Part shown: positions 1 through 11,000 of the stretch, piece by piece | How positions within the stretch are numbered: position 1 is the stretch's first letter | Layout: every line of letters begins with the position of its first letter | NCBI RefSeq assembly: GCF_024362695.1 | Contig: NC_065405.1 | Location: 3,604,672 to 3,668,671, forward strand | Source of the DNA: Pectinophora gossypiella | Lineage: Eukaryota; Arthropoda; Insecta; Lepidoptera; Gelechiidae | DNA: 64,000 nucleotides | Reading direction: 5' to 3' | Made by a program: the position numbers and the translations under genes | The notes under the pieces: generated by a model | The model's database searches: none | Told to the model about the DNA's origin: nothing | Seen by the model: only the letters and a program-made list of their open reading frames with translations

Positions 1-60
1 ATAGATAGATTTCTTGTCATATGAATGGGCTTTCCAGGCTACGTTACCCAAAAATAATAA

Positions 61-310
61 AGATGGCGCTATGGATGGTGTTCAGCTGCTTGTCTTCCCG
101 GGCATGTCGTAAAAACCGACAGAGGGATAGTGTCCTCTAACATGATGGACTAATGTTATGGGCGATAGGCTGATCCCCTATCACCATAAGGTTCATCATA
201 TCCAGCTTACGACATCGTATCAACAGTGGCTGCAAGTTGTTTTTGATAGCTTGTGGCTTTGCCCACCCTATTAGGGATTACGGGCGTGAGTTTATGTATG
301 TATGGCGCTA
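61..310 (+). repeat. 3' tail of a lepidopteran retroelement
   Basis: No gene is visible. The stretch ends in text of the form 'gtggctttgcccaccc...gggattacgggcgtgag' followed by an ATGT-rich run, and a weaker relative of that text sits at 1966-2015. Tails of this kind with short (ATGT)n runs are common at the 3' ends of lepidopteran non-LTR elements. No reverse transcriptase coding is left. Classification is by pattern only. Confidence 0.4.
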
Positions 311-430
311 TAATTATTCAAAAATACAACAAGCAATATAGGTTACAACATAACTTTATATACATATTGCTATCAAAATATCTATATTATTTTTATATAA
401 TGTTGCTTGATATCTGGATTGCATTATATA

Positions 431-660
431 CAGGGTGTTAGTGACATCGTAACGAAAACTTTGAGGGATGATTCAGACCATGATTCTGAGTTGATATCAA
501 GTGGAATTTTCGGTCGCAAAAGTATGGATAGGAAAATAATTTAAAAAAACTAAAAAAAATTACATGATTTTTGCGACGGAAAAATCCACTTGATATCGAC
601 TCAGAATCATGGTCTGAATCATCCCCCTCAATATTCGTTACGGTGTCACTAACACCCTGT
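431..660. mobile_element. Fold-back MITE, family A (copy 1, full length)
   Basis: The first and last ~105 bases are inverted copies of each other, both ends starting CAGGGTGTTAGTGACA, and they meet around a short A/T centre near 545. TATA flanks both ends, so the target duplication is TA or TATA, as for Tc1/mariner-type MITEs. There is no coding capacity. Related copies lie at 6575-6741, 14983-15018 and 25234-25402. It appears to have inserted into an older repeat whose parts lie on either side (about 320-430 and 661-830). Confidence 0.8.
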
Positions 661-670
661 ATATAAAATT

Positions 671-830
671 ATTTTGTAACGTATATTGCTTCTCTTTATT
701 TTGATCAGAATAATGAGTGGAAGATGTAATTATGCCTGGCTGCAATAAAAAGGGTCATCATTTATACCCAGAAACAAAGATAAAAGATGCATATTTCTGT
801 TATTCATTAAATTAGAAGGTTAAACGAAGG
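671..830 (-). repeat. Interspersed repeat, inverted relative of 8795-8960
   Basis: The segment with 'attgcttctctttattttgatcag' (in two pieces) through 'gaaacaaagataaaagatgcat' is the reverse complement, with differences, of 8795-8960. Sequence left of the MITE at 431 (about 320-360) also matches the far end of the 8.9-kb copy. The original repeat was therefore split by the MITE. No coding is seen. Confidence 0.5.
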
Positions 831-941
831 AAGAACTTTACAGCGCCATCTCTATTGTTTTTGAGGAACGTAGCCTGGAAAGACCCTCAGGTAGCAGGTG
901 CAGGTAAAGCCGGAATATAGATCCAATGGCTTCATACATTA

Positions 942-1441
942 TCTTAAATATATAAAAGGAGAAACTGACTGACTGACATATCAACGCACAGCCTAAACGG
1001 CTAAACGTATGCACTTGAAATTTGGAAGGGACGTAGCTTAGGTACCGTAGAGGTGCACTAAGAAAGGAATTCCCGGAATTCCCACGGGAACGGGAATTAG
1101 CGGGAAAATCCTTTTGTATGAAAAATCTAAACCGCTTAAGTTAGACGCTTGAAATTTGGCATGCAGGTACCTTAGTTAACTTAAAGCTTAGTTGCAACAG
1201 GATATTGCAAAATTCCCACGGAAACGGGAGTTAGCGGGAAAAAACATTTGTATGAAAAAAACAGTATTTGGAAAAATGGGAGTTAGCGGGGAAAAAAATT
1301 GTATGAAAAAATCGAAACTGCATAAGTAGTAAAAATTGCATGAAAAAATAGATGCTTGAAATTTTATATGCACTCCCACACACACACAAAGATCTCTCTT
1401 TTATAACACGCCACGCGGACGAATTCGCGGGCAAAAGCTAG
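942..1441 (+). mobile_element. Non-autonomous Helitron-like element
   Basis: It starts with TC directly after an A (TCTTAAATATATAAAAGGAG) and ends with a GC-rich hairpin (CGCG at 1414-1417 pairing with CGCG at 1425-1428) followed by CTAG before a T. That is the Helitron signature: TC start, 3' hairpin, CTRR end, A/T target, no target duplication. The interior holds degenerate direct repeats around 'cccacgggaacggga.ttagcggg' (near 1078, 1213 and 1278). There is no Rep/helicase coding, so it would depend on an autonomous relative. Confidence 0.6.
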
Positions 1442-1659
1442 TCAAGGTATAAAGTGCTTCAAGTAAGGCAAGAGGAAACATGATAAAATTGATAAACCTA
1501 ACCTTACTAGGTTATGACGCTGTAGCTACAGTATTACAGGTTATCGATAAAAATCTGAACTTGTACGAATAAACGTAATACAACGTAATACAATATTTAT
1601 GACACGAACAAAGAAGTTATCCGTATTTTCGCTCGTGATCCGCGTGGTGGACTATGATC

Positions 1660-2015
1660 GTCTGTTAGGGTCCCCACTGAAGCAAAGCGGTAATCCGGAA
1701 CGGAGCAGAGGCGTAGTAGTTGGCGTAGTAATTGGGTAGTTTCGTAGGTCCAAGATATATTATGAAATTCTGATTACTAAATAAACACAGATCTGATCTA
1801 ATTTTATAGTTATTTAATGAACTTGATGAGGGCAATATAGTAAAAGATGGATTTATAGAATCAATTAATAAAGAGTGGGAGATTATATCGCTCTGGCAAT
1901 TGAAGGTTTTGAGTGTAGGAAAATACGGTTCCGTGTTGCGCGATGTGGTCCAACCCTTATAGGTGATTTGTGGCTGTGCCTGACCCATTAGTTATACGGA
2001 CGTGATTACATGTGT
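1660..2015 (-). repeat. Degenerate retroelement-like repeat
   Basis: The end (1966-2015) resembles the tail at 240-300. A minus-strand reading frame of about 100 codons runs through the stretch but matches no family I recognise. It is probably old retroelement debris rather than a gene. The flanking 1442-1660 and 2016-2390 hold nothing I can name. Confidence 0.3.
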
Positions 2016-2390
2016 ACCTAGTAATTAATATCAGATACGAGTAAGATAACATATTACGCTAAACAATAGTATACACTTAAAAAATGAAATGGATGGAAAA
2101 CTAGGGGTCCTAGGTTACTTGGTCGACTCGATAATTGTATTGATCTACCCAGAAACTACGTCATGCAGGGTTGCCAGATAAGACATTTCATTCTACCCAG
2201 TTTCCCAAAATTGCGAATCTTTGACCAGTAGGTCAAATTTCATTTCAAAATAAATTATGAAATGACTGCTGACTACTAAATAAAGACAGATCTAGAGGTG
2301 ACAAAAAAGTTACCTTTTTTCTATTTAACTTCTTAAGGAATTTTAATAAAGAAAAATGTAATAATAACTTAGTTTTTTTTTTTAAATTAC

Positions 2391-2475
2391 GATGGGTTTG
2401 CTCTTGACTTCGTTCTTCCACGAGGAGAAGAAGAGATCGACGTTGGAACGAGCTTACCCAGAAAATGCCTATTCA
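2391..2475 (+). repeat. Interspersed repeat (copy near 25952-26025)
   Basis: The text 'gatgggtttgctcttg' followed by an acidic-coding stretch and 'gagcgagct' recurs at 25952-26025. The two share the motif order with substitutions, so this is a dispersed repeat and not a host exon. Confidence 0.4.
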
Positions 2476-2509
2476 CCCGTGATTTAAAGTATGATATATT
2501 GTCACGTTT

Positions 2510-2600
2510 TTCTATGACATCACAAATTCCATGGTAACAATTTATTGTTTTGACGTTTTTAAAAAGGAACTGTTTTGACTAGTTGGAAACTCGCCTCTTA
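2510..2600 (+). repeat. Interspersed repeat family (three copies in window)
   Basis: The core 'tttgacgttt...aaaaaggaactg.tttgactagt.ggaaact' also occurs at about 15688-15785 (same strand) and 28242-28325 (opposite strand). No coding capacity and no clear ends were found. Confidence 0.45.
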
Positions 2601-2724
2601 TAATATTGGGGAAACAATAATGGAAAAACATTGGATATTTTTTCCGAATTAAATTTTTCATTTTTTCAGTCAATCCAGCTCCTACTTCACCTAATTGTCG
2701 CAAATTGCAAGAGACGAGATATTA

Positions 2725-4029
2725 CGAGGGTTGTTCCGGAAATTGTTAGCCACACCTTAAATATAATCTCTTTTTTCCTGAAACTATTTTGAATTAACGG
2801 CTACACACACTAATCTCCTTGCTGAAAATCATTGGCCACTAAGAAGTCGTTATTTTTTCAAACATTTTTTTAAATTGGCTGTCATGCTTCTTTTGTTTAC
2901 AACAATGGACGTCTCGCGGGAAGCTTTTCGTGCTACGATTTTCTACGATTATAAACGAGGGTTAACATTTAAGGAATCACAGGAAAATTTACAGGCTGCT
3001 TTCGGGGAGTCTGCCCCTGCGTTAGCAACGATTACATATTGGTATCGTGAATTTAAACGTGGTCGAGAGAGCTTGAATGATGACCCCAGATCCGGCCGAC
3101 CATCAACTGCAGTAACTCATGAAAACGTTATTCGACTAGAGTGGCTACTCCAGGAAAATAGAAATATTACACATAGAGAGATTCAGGCTGAACTGAAGAT
3201 CGGATCCCGGGCAGTTTCCACCATCTTGCATGAACACCTGAAAGTCAGGAAGGTTGCTTCACGATGGATACCTCATTCTATCACCGATGAGCAAAAGTCC
3301 CGACGTGTAGATTGGTGCAACTTTATGCTGGAAAAATTCGAAGAAGGAACTTCGCAAAACGTTTCCTATATTCTTACATCTGACGAATCTTGGATCTACT
3401 GCTACGATCCTCTCACAAAGCAGCAATCCACGCAATGGGTGTTTGAAGAGGACGAGTTGCCTACGAAAGTGGTTCGCGGTCGGAGCGTGAATAAAAAAAT
3501 GATAGCGGCTTTTTTTCGACGCAGTGGACCAGTTGCTGTTATTCCGTAAGAAGATCGTAGAACAGTTACTAGTGAATGGTATTGCAACGTTTGTCTGCCA
3601 CAGGCTTTCGAGGAGTTGAATTATGAACGCCCAAGTACCGGCGTCCGTGGTATTCTGTTTCACCAGGACAATGCACCCGCTCACACAGCTGCAAGAACTG
3701 TTGACTATTTGTCAACTTCGGGGGCACAAATGTTACCACATCCTCCCTACAGTCCCGACCTAGCTCCGTGCGATTTTTTTTTTATTTCCCACGGTGAAAA
3801 AGATGCTTCGTGGGCGAAGATTCGAAACAGCAGACGAAGCCGTGGAAGAATTTCGACAGCAATTTTTCGACCTTCCGCAAGATGCGTTTTTCAAATGTTT
3901 TGAAAGCTGGTTTAGCCGAATGCACAAGTGTATAGGGGTTGGAGGGGTATATTTTGAAAAAATATAAATATTTCTTTACCATATCTTGGCAAATTTTTGT
4001 TTTACTAAAAACTTTCGGAACAACCCTCG
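2725..4029 (+). mobile_element. Mariner-like DNA transposon, nearly full length
   Basis: Terminal inverted repeats begin CGAGGGTTGTTCCG at both ends (2725 inward and 4029 inward), and each is flanked by TA (2723-2724, 4030-4031), the canonical mariner target duplication. The 1.3-kb length is normal for the family. The interior carries one transposase reading frame on the plus strand with two lesions (described separately). Confidence 0.85.
2875..3967 (+). pseudogene. Mariner transposase, inactivated
   Basis: The product would bind the inverted repeats and cut and paste the element. The N-terminal half holds the helix-turn-helix regions (about 3090-3260, including GRPS and a THREIQ helix). 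The catalytic half shows the first Asp in TSDESW (about 3379-3396), the second in HQDNAPAH (3661-3684) and the third in YSPDLAPCDFF (about 3748-3780), the D,D34D spacing of mariners. Two lesions are visible. A TAA at 3547-3549 interrupts one frame that otherwise continues. A poly-T run at about 3773-3785 shifts the frame, after which the usual C-terminus is readable in another frame to a TAA at 3965-3967. The upstream ATG for the family-like start is near 2905. It cannot make active transposase as it stands. Confidence 0.8.
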
Positions 4030-4299
4030 TATAACGTGAGAATCTTATATTTTACTTCACAAAAATGTCTGGGGGTTTCCTGTAGGAAATAAGAGAAACT
4101 CCAAAACACATGTCTGGCAACCCTGGCGTCATGTAAATAATGTGATAGTGCCCGGATAGTGAATATGTGGCATTCCATATTTAGGTATCTATGCAAACTT
4201 TGAACCGGGGTCAGTATGATTCAATAGATGGTAGGTATCAATAATAATGATTCAGCGAGTTACAATTATATTTAAGCCTTTTTATGAGTACCATAAATT

Positions 4300-4690
4300 A
4301 CGATTAAGATACGATGAAGATGATGATGATATTACGATGGAGGGAATAACCTGGACTGAAATGATGTCAAAGGAAAAAGTGCCGGAAAGAGTTGAAGAAA
4401 AGAGAACCATAATGAAGACTATAGAGAACCGGAGAGGAAATATGATTGGCCACCTCATACGACACGATTCATTTATAACAAACATCATAGAAGGAAAAAT
4501 TGAAGGGAAGAGAGGAAGGGGTAGACCTAGGAGAACATTTATGAAACAAATAAAAGAGAAGGTGCAGGTCGTGTCGTATCACGAGGTGAAGGATTTGGCG
4601 GGAAGAAGAGAGAAATGGCGATTACTCCACCGACAAGAGCTCAAGCAGCTCTTAAAGAGAGAGATAAATTACGATTATTTGTTAATTTAG
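4300..4690 (+). pseudogene. C-terminal fragment of a non-LTR endonuclease/reverse transcriptase
   Basis: An open frame of about 130 codons ends with TAG at 4688. It contains KRTIMKTIENRRGNMIGHLI, then a basic EGKRGRGRPRRTF block and a final EKWRLLHRQ. That order is the usual extreme C-terminus of insect RT-type elements downstream of the polymerase core. The polymerase and endonuclease domains are absent, so this is a 5'-truncated insertion. The clade cannot be assigned from the tail alone. The stretch 4031-4300 holds nothing recognisable. Confidence 0.6.
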
Positions 4691-4699
4691 TAATGACAC

Positions 4700-5440
4700 G
4701 TATTGGCTTGCCTTTCCTGTGGAACTAGCCAAGGAGGTCGAGAGGGTGACGTAGGTCTTAGGCAACCCTGCGCTTCCTTAAGTGCGTCCTAGGCGACTCA
4801 TTGTCTGTGGAGAGGACACTTCACCCACGTTAGTCTGTGTTATGTAGTAAATGATCAAACGCAAAGAAAAGGTAACAGAGAGCGTTTTTTCTCCAACCGC
4901 GTTGTAGCTGAGAATTAACGTTTTGTTCGTAAGAGCAAAATCTTGCGCTGAGCTATGAGTGCTGTGACTGTTTTGCGCTGCTGCACACATACATACTTGG
5001 CGTGTTATATACAAGGCTTCGTCTGTTGATCAGCTGTCTGTATCTAATCTTCTACTTTTTGCATGCATGTGTGTTTGTAGACCAAATAAAAGTTTCTGTC
5101 TATCTACAATCGCATTTATAATATCAAAATCTGTTTGGTGGTTTTTGCGTGAAAGAGTAAGAAACATACACCCTCACAAACTTTCGCTTTTAAAAAATAA
5201 GTTGGCTATGAGATAATAATTTTAGTAGCCAAGTTGAGATACACTAATAATAACAAAGTGACGTAACCAAGATATTTATATATTTAAATCTGAAACTTGT
5301 ATCAGTGCAGTGGCGAAATTAGATATAAAAAAATAGATAATTACGAAGAATTAGATATGTTTATATAATGGTTACTGTTCGTTTATCAGTTATTGCAACT
5401 GATATGGTATAATCTTGGAATAATACTACACAAGCGAGGT
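4700..5440. other. No gene seen
   Basis: A/T-rich non-coding sequence. Only short chance frames are present, with no splice-framed coding and no inverted-repeat element I could delimit. Confidence 0.5.
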
Positions 5441-5560
5441 ATTGGTTCGGTATATCAAACATACGTACATAAGATCACGCGTAGTTCCCAATGGGGTAGG
5501 CAGAGACCTCGGAATTACACTTACTGCGATCCTGACACACCACTTTTGCTTCAACTATCT
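5440..5560 (+). repeat. Lepidopteran interspersed repeat
   Basis: It contains 'acgtacataagatcacgcg' and 'ttcccaatggggtaggcaga', and a related 'cccaatggggtagtcaaaga' phrase recurs at 6147-6170. It is non-coding and probably part of an old SINE/LINE tail. Confidence 0.4.
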
Positions 5561-5704
5561 TATCAAAATCTTTACGTATGTTCACCGGGTTAGAGTACTC
5601 TTTAAACCTTCTCTGGACTTCCACGAATATTTCAAGACTAAAATTAGCCAAATCGGTTCAGCCGTACTCGAGTTTTAGCGACACTACCGAACAGCAATTC
5701 ATAT

Positions 5705-6017
5705 TATACAATAACATAACATAAACAGCCTATATACGTCCCACTGCTGGGCACAGGCCTCCTCTCAATCTACCGGAGGGGGTATGGAGCATACTCCACT
5801 ATACTCCATAATAGCCGGGGCCAATGGCTTAACGTGCCCTCCGAAGCACGGAATCATCTTACTTTTTCGGACAATCAGGTGATTCAAGCCTGAAAAGTCC
5901 TTACCAAAGAAAGGACAGTCTCACAGAGTGATTTAGACAATGTCCCCATCGGGAATCGATCCCGGACCTCCAGATCGTGAGCCTAACGCTCTAACTACTA
6001 GACCACGGAGGCTGTTA
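5705..6017 (-). mobile_element. tRNA-derived SINE, type 1 (full length, minus)
   Basis: On the minus strand the element starts with a tRNA-like head (A box TGGTCTAGTAG, B box GGATCGATTCC), then a body with 'cttcggagggcacgttaagc', and ends in a tail with '(a)cataacataa'. AATTCATAT flanks it at 5696-5704 and 6018-6026, a target duplication of the kind left by LINE machinery. The head holds internal Pol III promoter boxes. It is not a functional tRNA. Confidence 0.8.
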
Positions 6018-6129
6018 AATTCATATATATATAATTTATTTATTTATATATTTATGTTCTACTATTTTTGTAGCCAGAAGTGAGTTCTCATGGCATGTAG
6101 GCTTAATATACAGGGTAATTTCTTCGATA

Positions 6130-6310
6130 ACATAATATAAACTTACGACTACATCCCAATGGGGTAGTCAAAGACACATCCATCGCAAGATGAACTAAGT
6201 ACCCAAACTTCACCGAGCTTTCTGTTACACCAACGTGATAGGCGGTGAGCCTTTTCTTCGGTAGATTATTTCTTTTTAAAAATGTAAACCTAAAATGGTG
6301 TTACGAAACT
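6130..6310 (-). repeat. Interspersed repeat shared with 29045-29220
   Basis: 'acatccatcgcaagatgaac', 'taagtacccaaac' and 'gtgataggcggtgagcc' occur in the same order at 29045-29220. Non-coding. Confidence 0.5.
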
Positions 6311-6574
6311 TGTTATTAGCAACTAACTCTGTATGCTTATAACTACGATTCCATTAAATTTTCCATGTAAATATTATTGTTTGTCGAAACGTTTGACAAG
6401 TTTATTTATGTTCTCAACGAATAGAAAATGACGTCAGACACTATCCACTCTATGCAAATATATGACAAAGGTGTAACAAATACTAAAATTGTATTGCATG
6501 AAGACAAAAAATATTACTGCAATTAGTCCACGCAGAAACATAACGTGGACCAACTGTTGGAATAAAAAAATATA

Positions 6575-6741
6575 CAGGGAGGTTAGTGACATCGTAAAGA
6601 AAACTTTGAGTGATGATTCAGACCATGACTCTGAGTTGATATCAAGTAACAAAAAGCACATGAATTTTGTAACGAAAAATTAACTCAGAAGCATGAGCTG
6701 AATCATCCCCCAGTATTTGTTACGATGTCACTAACAACCCG
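6575..6741. mobile_element. Fold-back MITE, family A (copy 2)
   Basis: The left end is CAGGGAGGTTAGTGACATCG and the right end is its imperfect inverse, with TA on both sides. The body again carries 'gattcagaccatgactctga'. It is shorter than copy 1 and has lost part of the right arm. Confidence 0.7.
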
Positions 6742-6749
6742 TACAATAT

Positions 6750-8000
6750 TAATACAAGTACTTTATACAGCTTCATAAACAATTATCATTATTCTTTCAT
6801 CATCACCCTAGCATTATCCCATTTTTCACAGAGTCCGTTTACCTAACCTGAAGATTTGACAGGTCCAGTGTTTTACAGAAGCGACGACCTGTCTTACCTT
6901 CTAACCCGCAAAGGGAAAGCCAGCCCAACACAGGTTACGTCACATACCTCTGAAATCCATTTCTCGGGAATGTGGGTTTCCTCACGATGTTTTCCTTCAC
7001 GTGATAATCATTTATGATGCAAACATGATTTTTACTGCACATATGAAATATAATAGTCATTTCCATAATAAAGAAAAATATTATTTATTTAAGATGTCTG
7101 CATCTGCATATGTAGGTATTATGTCCTCAAGCGCAAAAGGTATGTTTTTAAACTTCAAATTATAAACTGATACTTTTTTTCAGGTCGGTCTCTATATTTC
7201 GACCAATGTTTCGGGGTCTTGACGTCACACACATATTTTATTTTAGAAATAAAAGCTAATCTCGGAAAATTTTGCCTGAATGGAGTCACGTCACAAATTG
7301 AAACCTTGTCACATTTTTGCCATCACTTTGGCGAGGAGCCAGTACAACGAGAGAAGTCGAAAGTGTAATGTTTTGTTAATGGTTTTAAAATTTCTTTGTT
7401 CCCTTTGTCCTATACGGGAACCATGCAAGATTGAAAAAAAATCTTTTTAAATATTAAAAACACAATAGTAATGAGTAATACAAAGAGAACGAGTGATTAT
7501 ATTTTCCACGATAATTAGGTACTAATACAGACATAATAAGACAGACTTTGGACCGATGTGCAAAAGAGAAACTAATGATGAAATAAAAACATTATAGGTA
7601 TCGCAGCTTCGGCGACAAAATAAGAGTTCAGCCCGCATTGCCCCCGCTACACTGAATGGTTATCGCGCGAGACGCGACGTGATAAATAACGCATGCTCCG
7701 AGCAATACAAGTAACCGATTGTCTACGTAGATATTATGTAATTTCTACTATCTTTGAAATCAAAGATTCCTACGTTCTGGATTCCGTATTAACAGATTTT
7801 CGAGCTTTATTTTTGGGCCAAGTTACTTAATTTGTCAATAATGGCGTGTTTCATCGTACATATGTATACGTCTATCACATCTAAGTAATTAGTCAAAAAT
7901 CAAAAACAAAATTATTTACCTTGTTCCTCTGAAACTTTCGGTATTATTTCTTCGTTTAATTTAATGAATATTTTCGCGACTAAAAGTCTCGTAAAAGTGC
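6750..8000. other. No gene seen (left intron of the carrier gene)
   Basis: I looked here on the minus strand for the C-terminal half of the mitochondrial carrier (third carrier repeat, PYQVVRAR-type motif) and did not find it. The region is A/T-rich and non-coding. Confidence 0.4.
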
Positions 8001-8031
8001 CAATCAGCTAGCTATATACAAACCAACTTAC

Positions 8032-11000
8032 CCTATACAGCCCTCGTATGCCCTCAGTCCTATAGATCTTCGTGAGGCCATCAACCATCCCTTTGTATCT
8101 CTTGTGCTCTGCTAGTTGTTCCCCGCTGTACTGGAGACAGAGGCGAGTCTTCACCACCCAGATGGGGTTGGTCATTACGAGGGATAAGATTCCTGCTTCA
8201 GCCGCCGCCAGCATGTGCATGCCTGGTCCGAGGGGCGTCCGGGCGTTCCCGCCTTGTATCCATGTCTTGATTGCATTGTAGCTGGGAAAAAGGACATGTA
8301 TTTAGAAACGTCAGAGGTGTAATAACAAGAAAGACAATTGATATATATATATATATAACGCCTTTGTTTGTTTTTTTTTTGTATCGATGACCATTGGAAA
8401 TTCTCGACCAATGTTCCATAAAATGGCACGTAATTAGCGAGTTATTTTCTCGATCGACCAGTCGAGTTGAAGCACGTCTGCCACGCAGCACGGTGTCCGC
8501 TATAGACGTAAACGCGACAACATATCGCAGATTTCTACCAAAAGACGCTGCGTTTTTATCTATGTAAACAATTACTAGTTGTTAGGCATTTGTCGCGTCG
8601 CGTGTGCCATGCCGCCAGAACTATGAAAATGGTTAGTGCTTTAAGTTTCCTACGCACACGTGAAAATCTAGCCATTTAAGGCAAAGGCTTAGTCTAATCA
8701 AGCATTGAGTTTTAAACGATTTGAAAACGAACGTGTGAGGGACTTTCTATTCCCCAAAAAAATACAGATGGCTGTACTGATTTGCCTTTGTTTAACCTTC
8801 TAGTTTCATGACTAACAGACGTATGCATCTTCTATCTTTGTTTTTGGGTATAAATTATGACCCTTGTAATTACACCCAGGCACAACACAGCTTCCATCCA
8901 TTATTATTCTGATCAAAATAAAGAGAAGCAATATAGGTAGCAACATAATTCTATACATAATGTGATACATATATCATGCAACAATTATTTTTATATATGC
9001 TTCTGCCATTATAATTACTGTATTTTTACCGACTTCAAATAAGGAGGAGGTTCTCAAGTCAACCGTATTTTTTTTTTGTTTGAATAATTATGTACCCAAG
9101 TAATAAGAAAATAGGTAATTACCATGTTAAATCTCAACAGCACCATCCATATTATTTTTGGTCCCTCAGTACCACTACTGGTATGTTACATACTGTAATA
9201 TGTAGTTATTACATGAGCCATGGCAGGGGCCTTTGCCTTCGGTGGACCAATAATAACCCTGAGACCGGGGTTGCCAAGGTTGGTCATTGAACTTACCACA
9301 TGAAAAAAGCATTTTTTGTTCTACTGATAATGGTGCTAATTCCTGTAAACACCATCTAATTTTATTTTAAGTTATATCTGTCATTTTCTTATCCGCCGAA
9401 AAGGAAAGGGACGGGTAATCGACAAGCATAAAATTTATGGAACACACGTCAATTTTAAGCACAAATCTAAAACAACCGTCTAAAAATTCGCCCGGGTTAT
9501 TCATTTATTTACTCATTCTTCCTAAAATTAAGAGCTGTCAATCATCCGTCCCTTTCCTTTTCGGCGGATAAGAAAATGACAGGTATAACTTAAAGTAAAA
9601 TTAAGAGATGTCTGCAGGAATCGGGGCCAATGTGCAATGAGTCACTAAAATTGTAACATCACTAATTATAATGACTTTTTTTAGTTTAGTCAGTCATGTA
9701 ACCTGCACTAACAACGTCCAAAGTCAAAAAAATTAACAGTGTTACTACAAAACAAAGACTAAAAGATAAACTATGTTTAAAATATAATCCGTATACGAAA
9801 GAAGTCCCTAACGCCGCGGCGCTACTGTCGCAGATTCTGCATAGAATTATTATGACTTGTCAAGTTAGTTTCATTAAAATCCGCCGACTTCTTTCGTGGC
9901 GCGAAATACTATTTCAAACCTAGTTTATTTTTAGTTTGTGTTTTGTAGTAACACTGTAAGTCTTTGCAATTTGTTGCCCTTCGTTGAAATTAATAATATT
10001 AACTAATTATGTCTCATTATGATTCATTACAATTCAAAATAAAGAAATAACTTATAATTGCCATTTGTCATGTTTCCAAAAGTCAACAATCATGACTTTT
10101 TTTTAAATTAGTACTTTAAGGCACATAATTGCAATGTACTTTTCAACAAGAATTTATTTAGATTAAGTTAGTTTCAAACACTGCCATAATTTGATAAATC
10201 TAATCAATTGAACATAAGATAACATAGCATCATACCTGTATTCCCTAAAGGTTAGGCAGAGATATATAGTATATTATATAGGTACCCACTCCTTGCTATG
10301 TTTAAGTCCCATGTAATATGGGCTATATTTTGTTGCAAATCATATTAATCTGTATTAAATTAAATCTCTACAGTAGGCCTATTTCTAAGCTTACACCAAC
10401 TGTAATTTATAGATAATAAAAGTACTTACAATAAAAAGTAGAAGCCCCAAGCTGAGCCGGAACCCCACACATTGGGTGTGACTCCTCGGTACAGGCCCTT
10501 TACCCCTTCTTTCTTCACAATCGTCACAAATGCACTACCCAGTCCATCATACCTCGGTACAGTTGCGGTCCTGCCGTCATTAACTGCAAATAATTCTTGG
10601 TTATTACCTTTATAATCTATTACACATTTTTTATATTAAAAATATTTTTTTTTATCACATTCTAGTTAAGACAAAAGTTCTACCCACTTGACGAATGGAC
10701 AGATATAACAATTTTTTTTTTAATTCATTACATTCCATCCCTATTTATTTTATTTTTCATGGGGACTGTTTACTTAACCTGAAGGTATTGATAGGTCTGA
10801 CAGAACCAGAAAACCAGTACAGAACAAAAGAGAAAACAGTGCAGTTCTATTTTTAAATGATAAGTCAACCAAAATATGCATTCTATGTGTTCTGTTAATG
10901 CAATCACACAGTTAATTTATCTACAAGGTTAAAACTTTGCTTCATCATGTGTTGATAATACATGGGGTCATATAAAAGATAAAAATGAAGATTATTTTTT

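Noticed and set aside
3259..3684. Minus-strand 141-codon frame
   Set aside because: A shadow of the mariner transposase on the plus strand.
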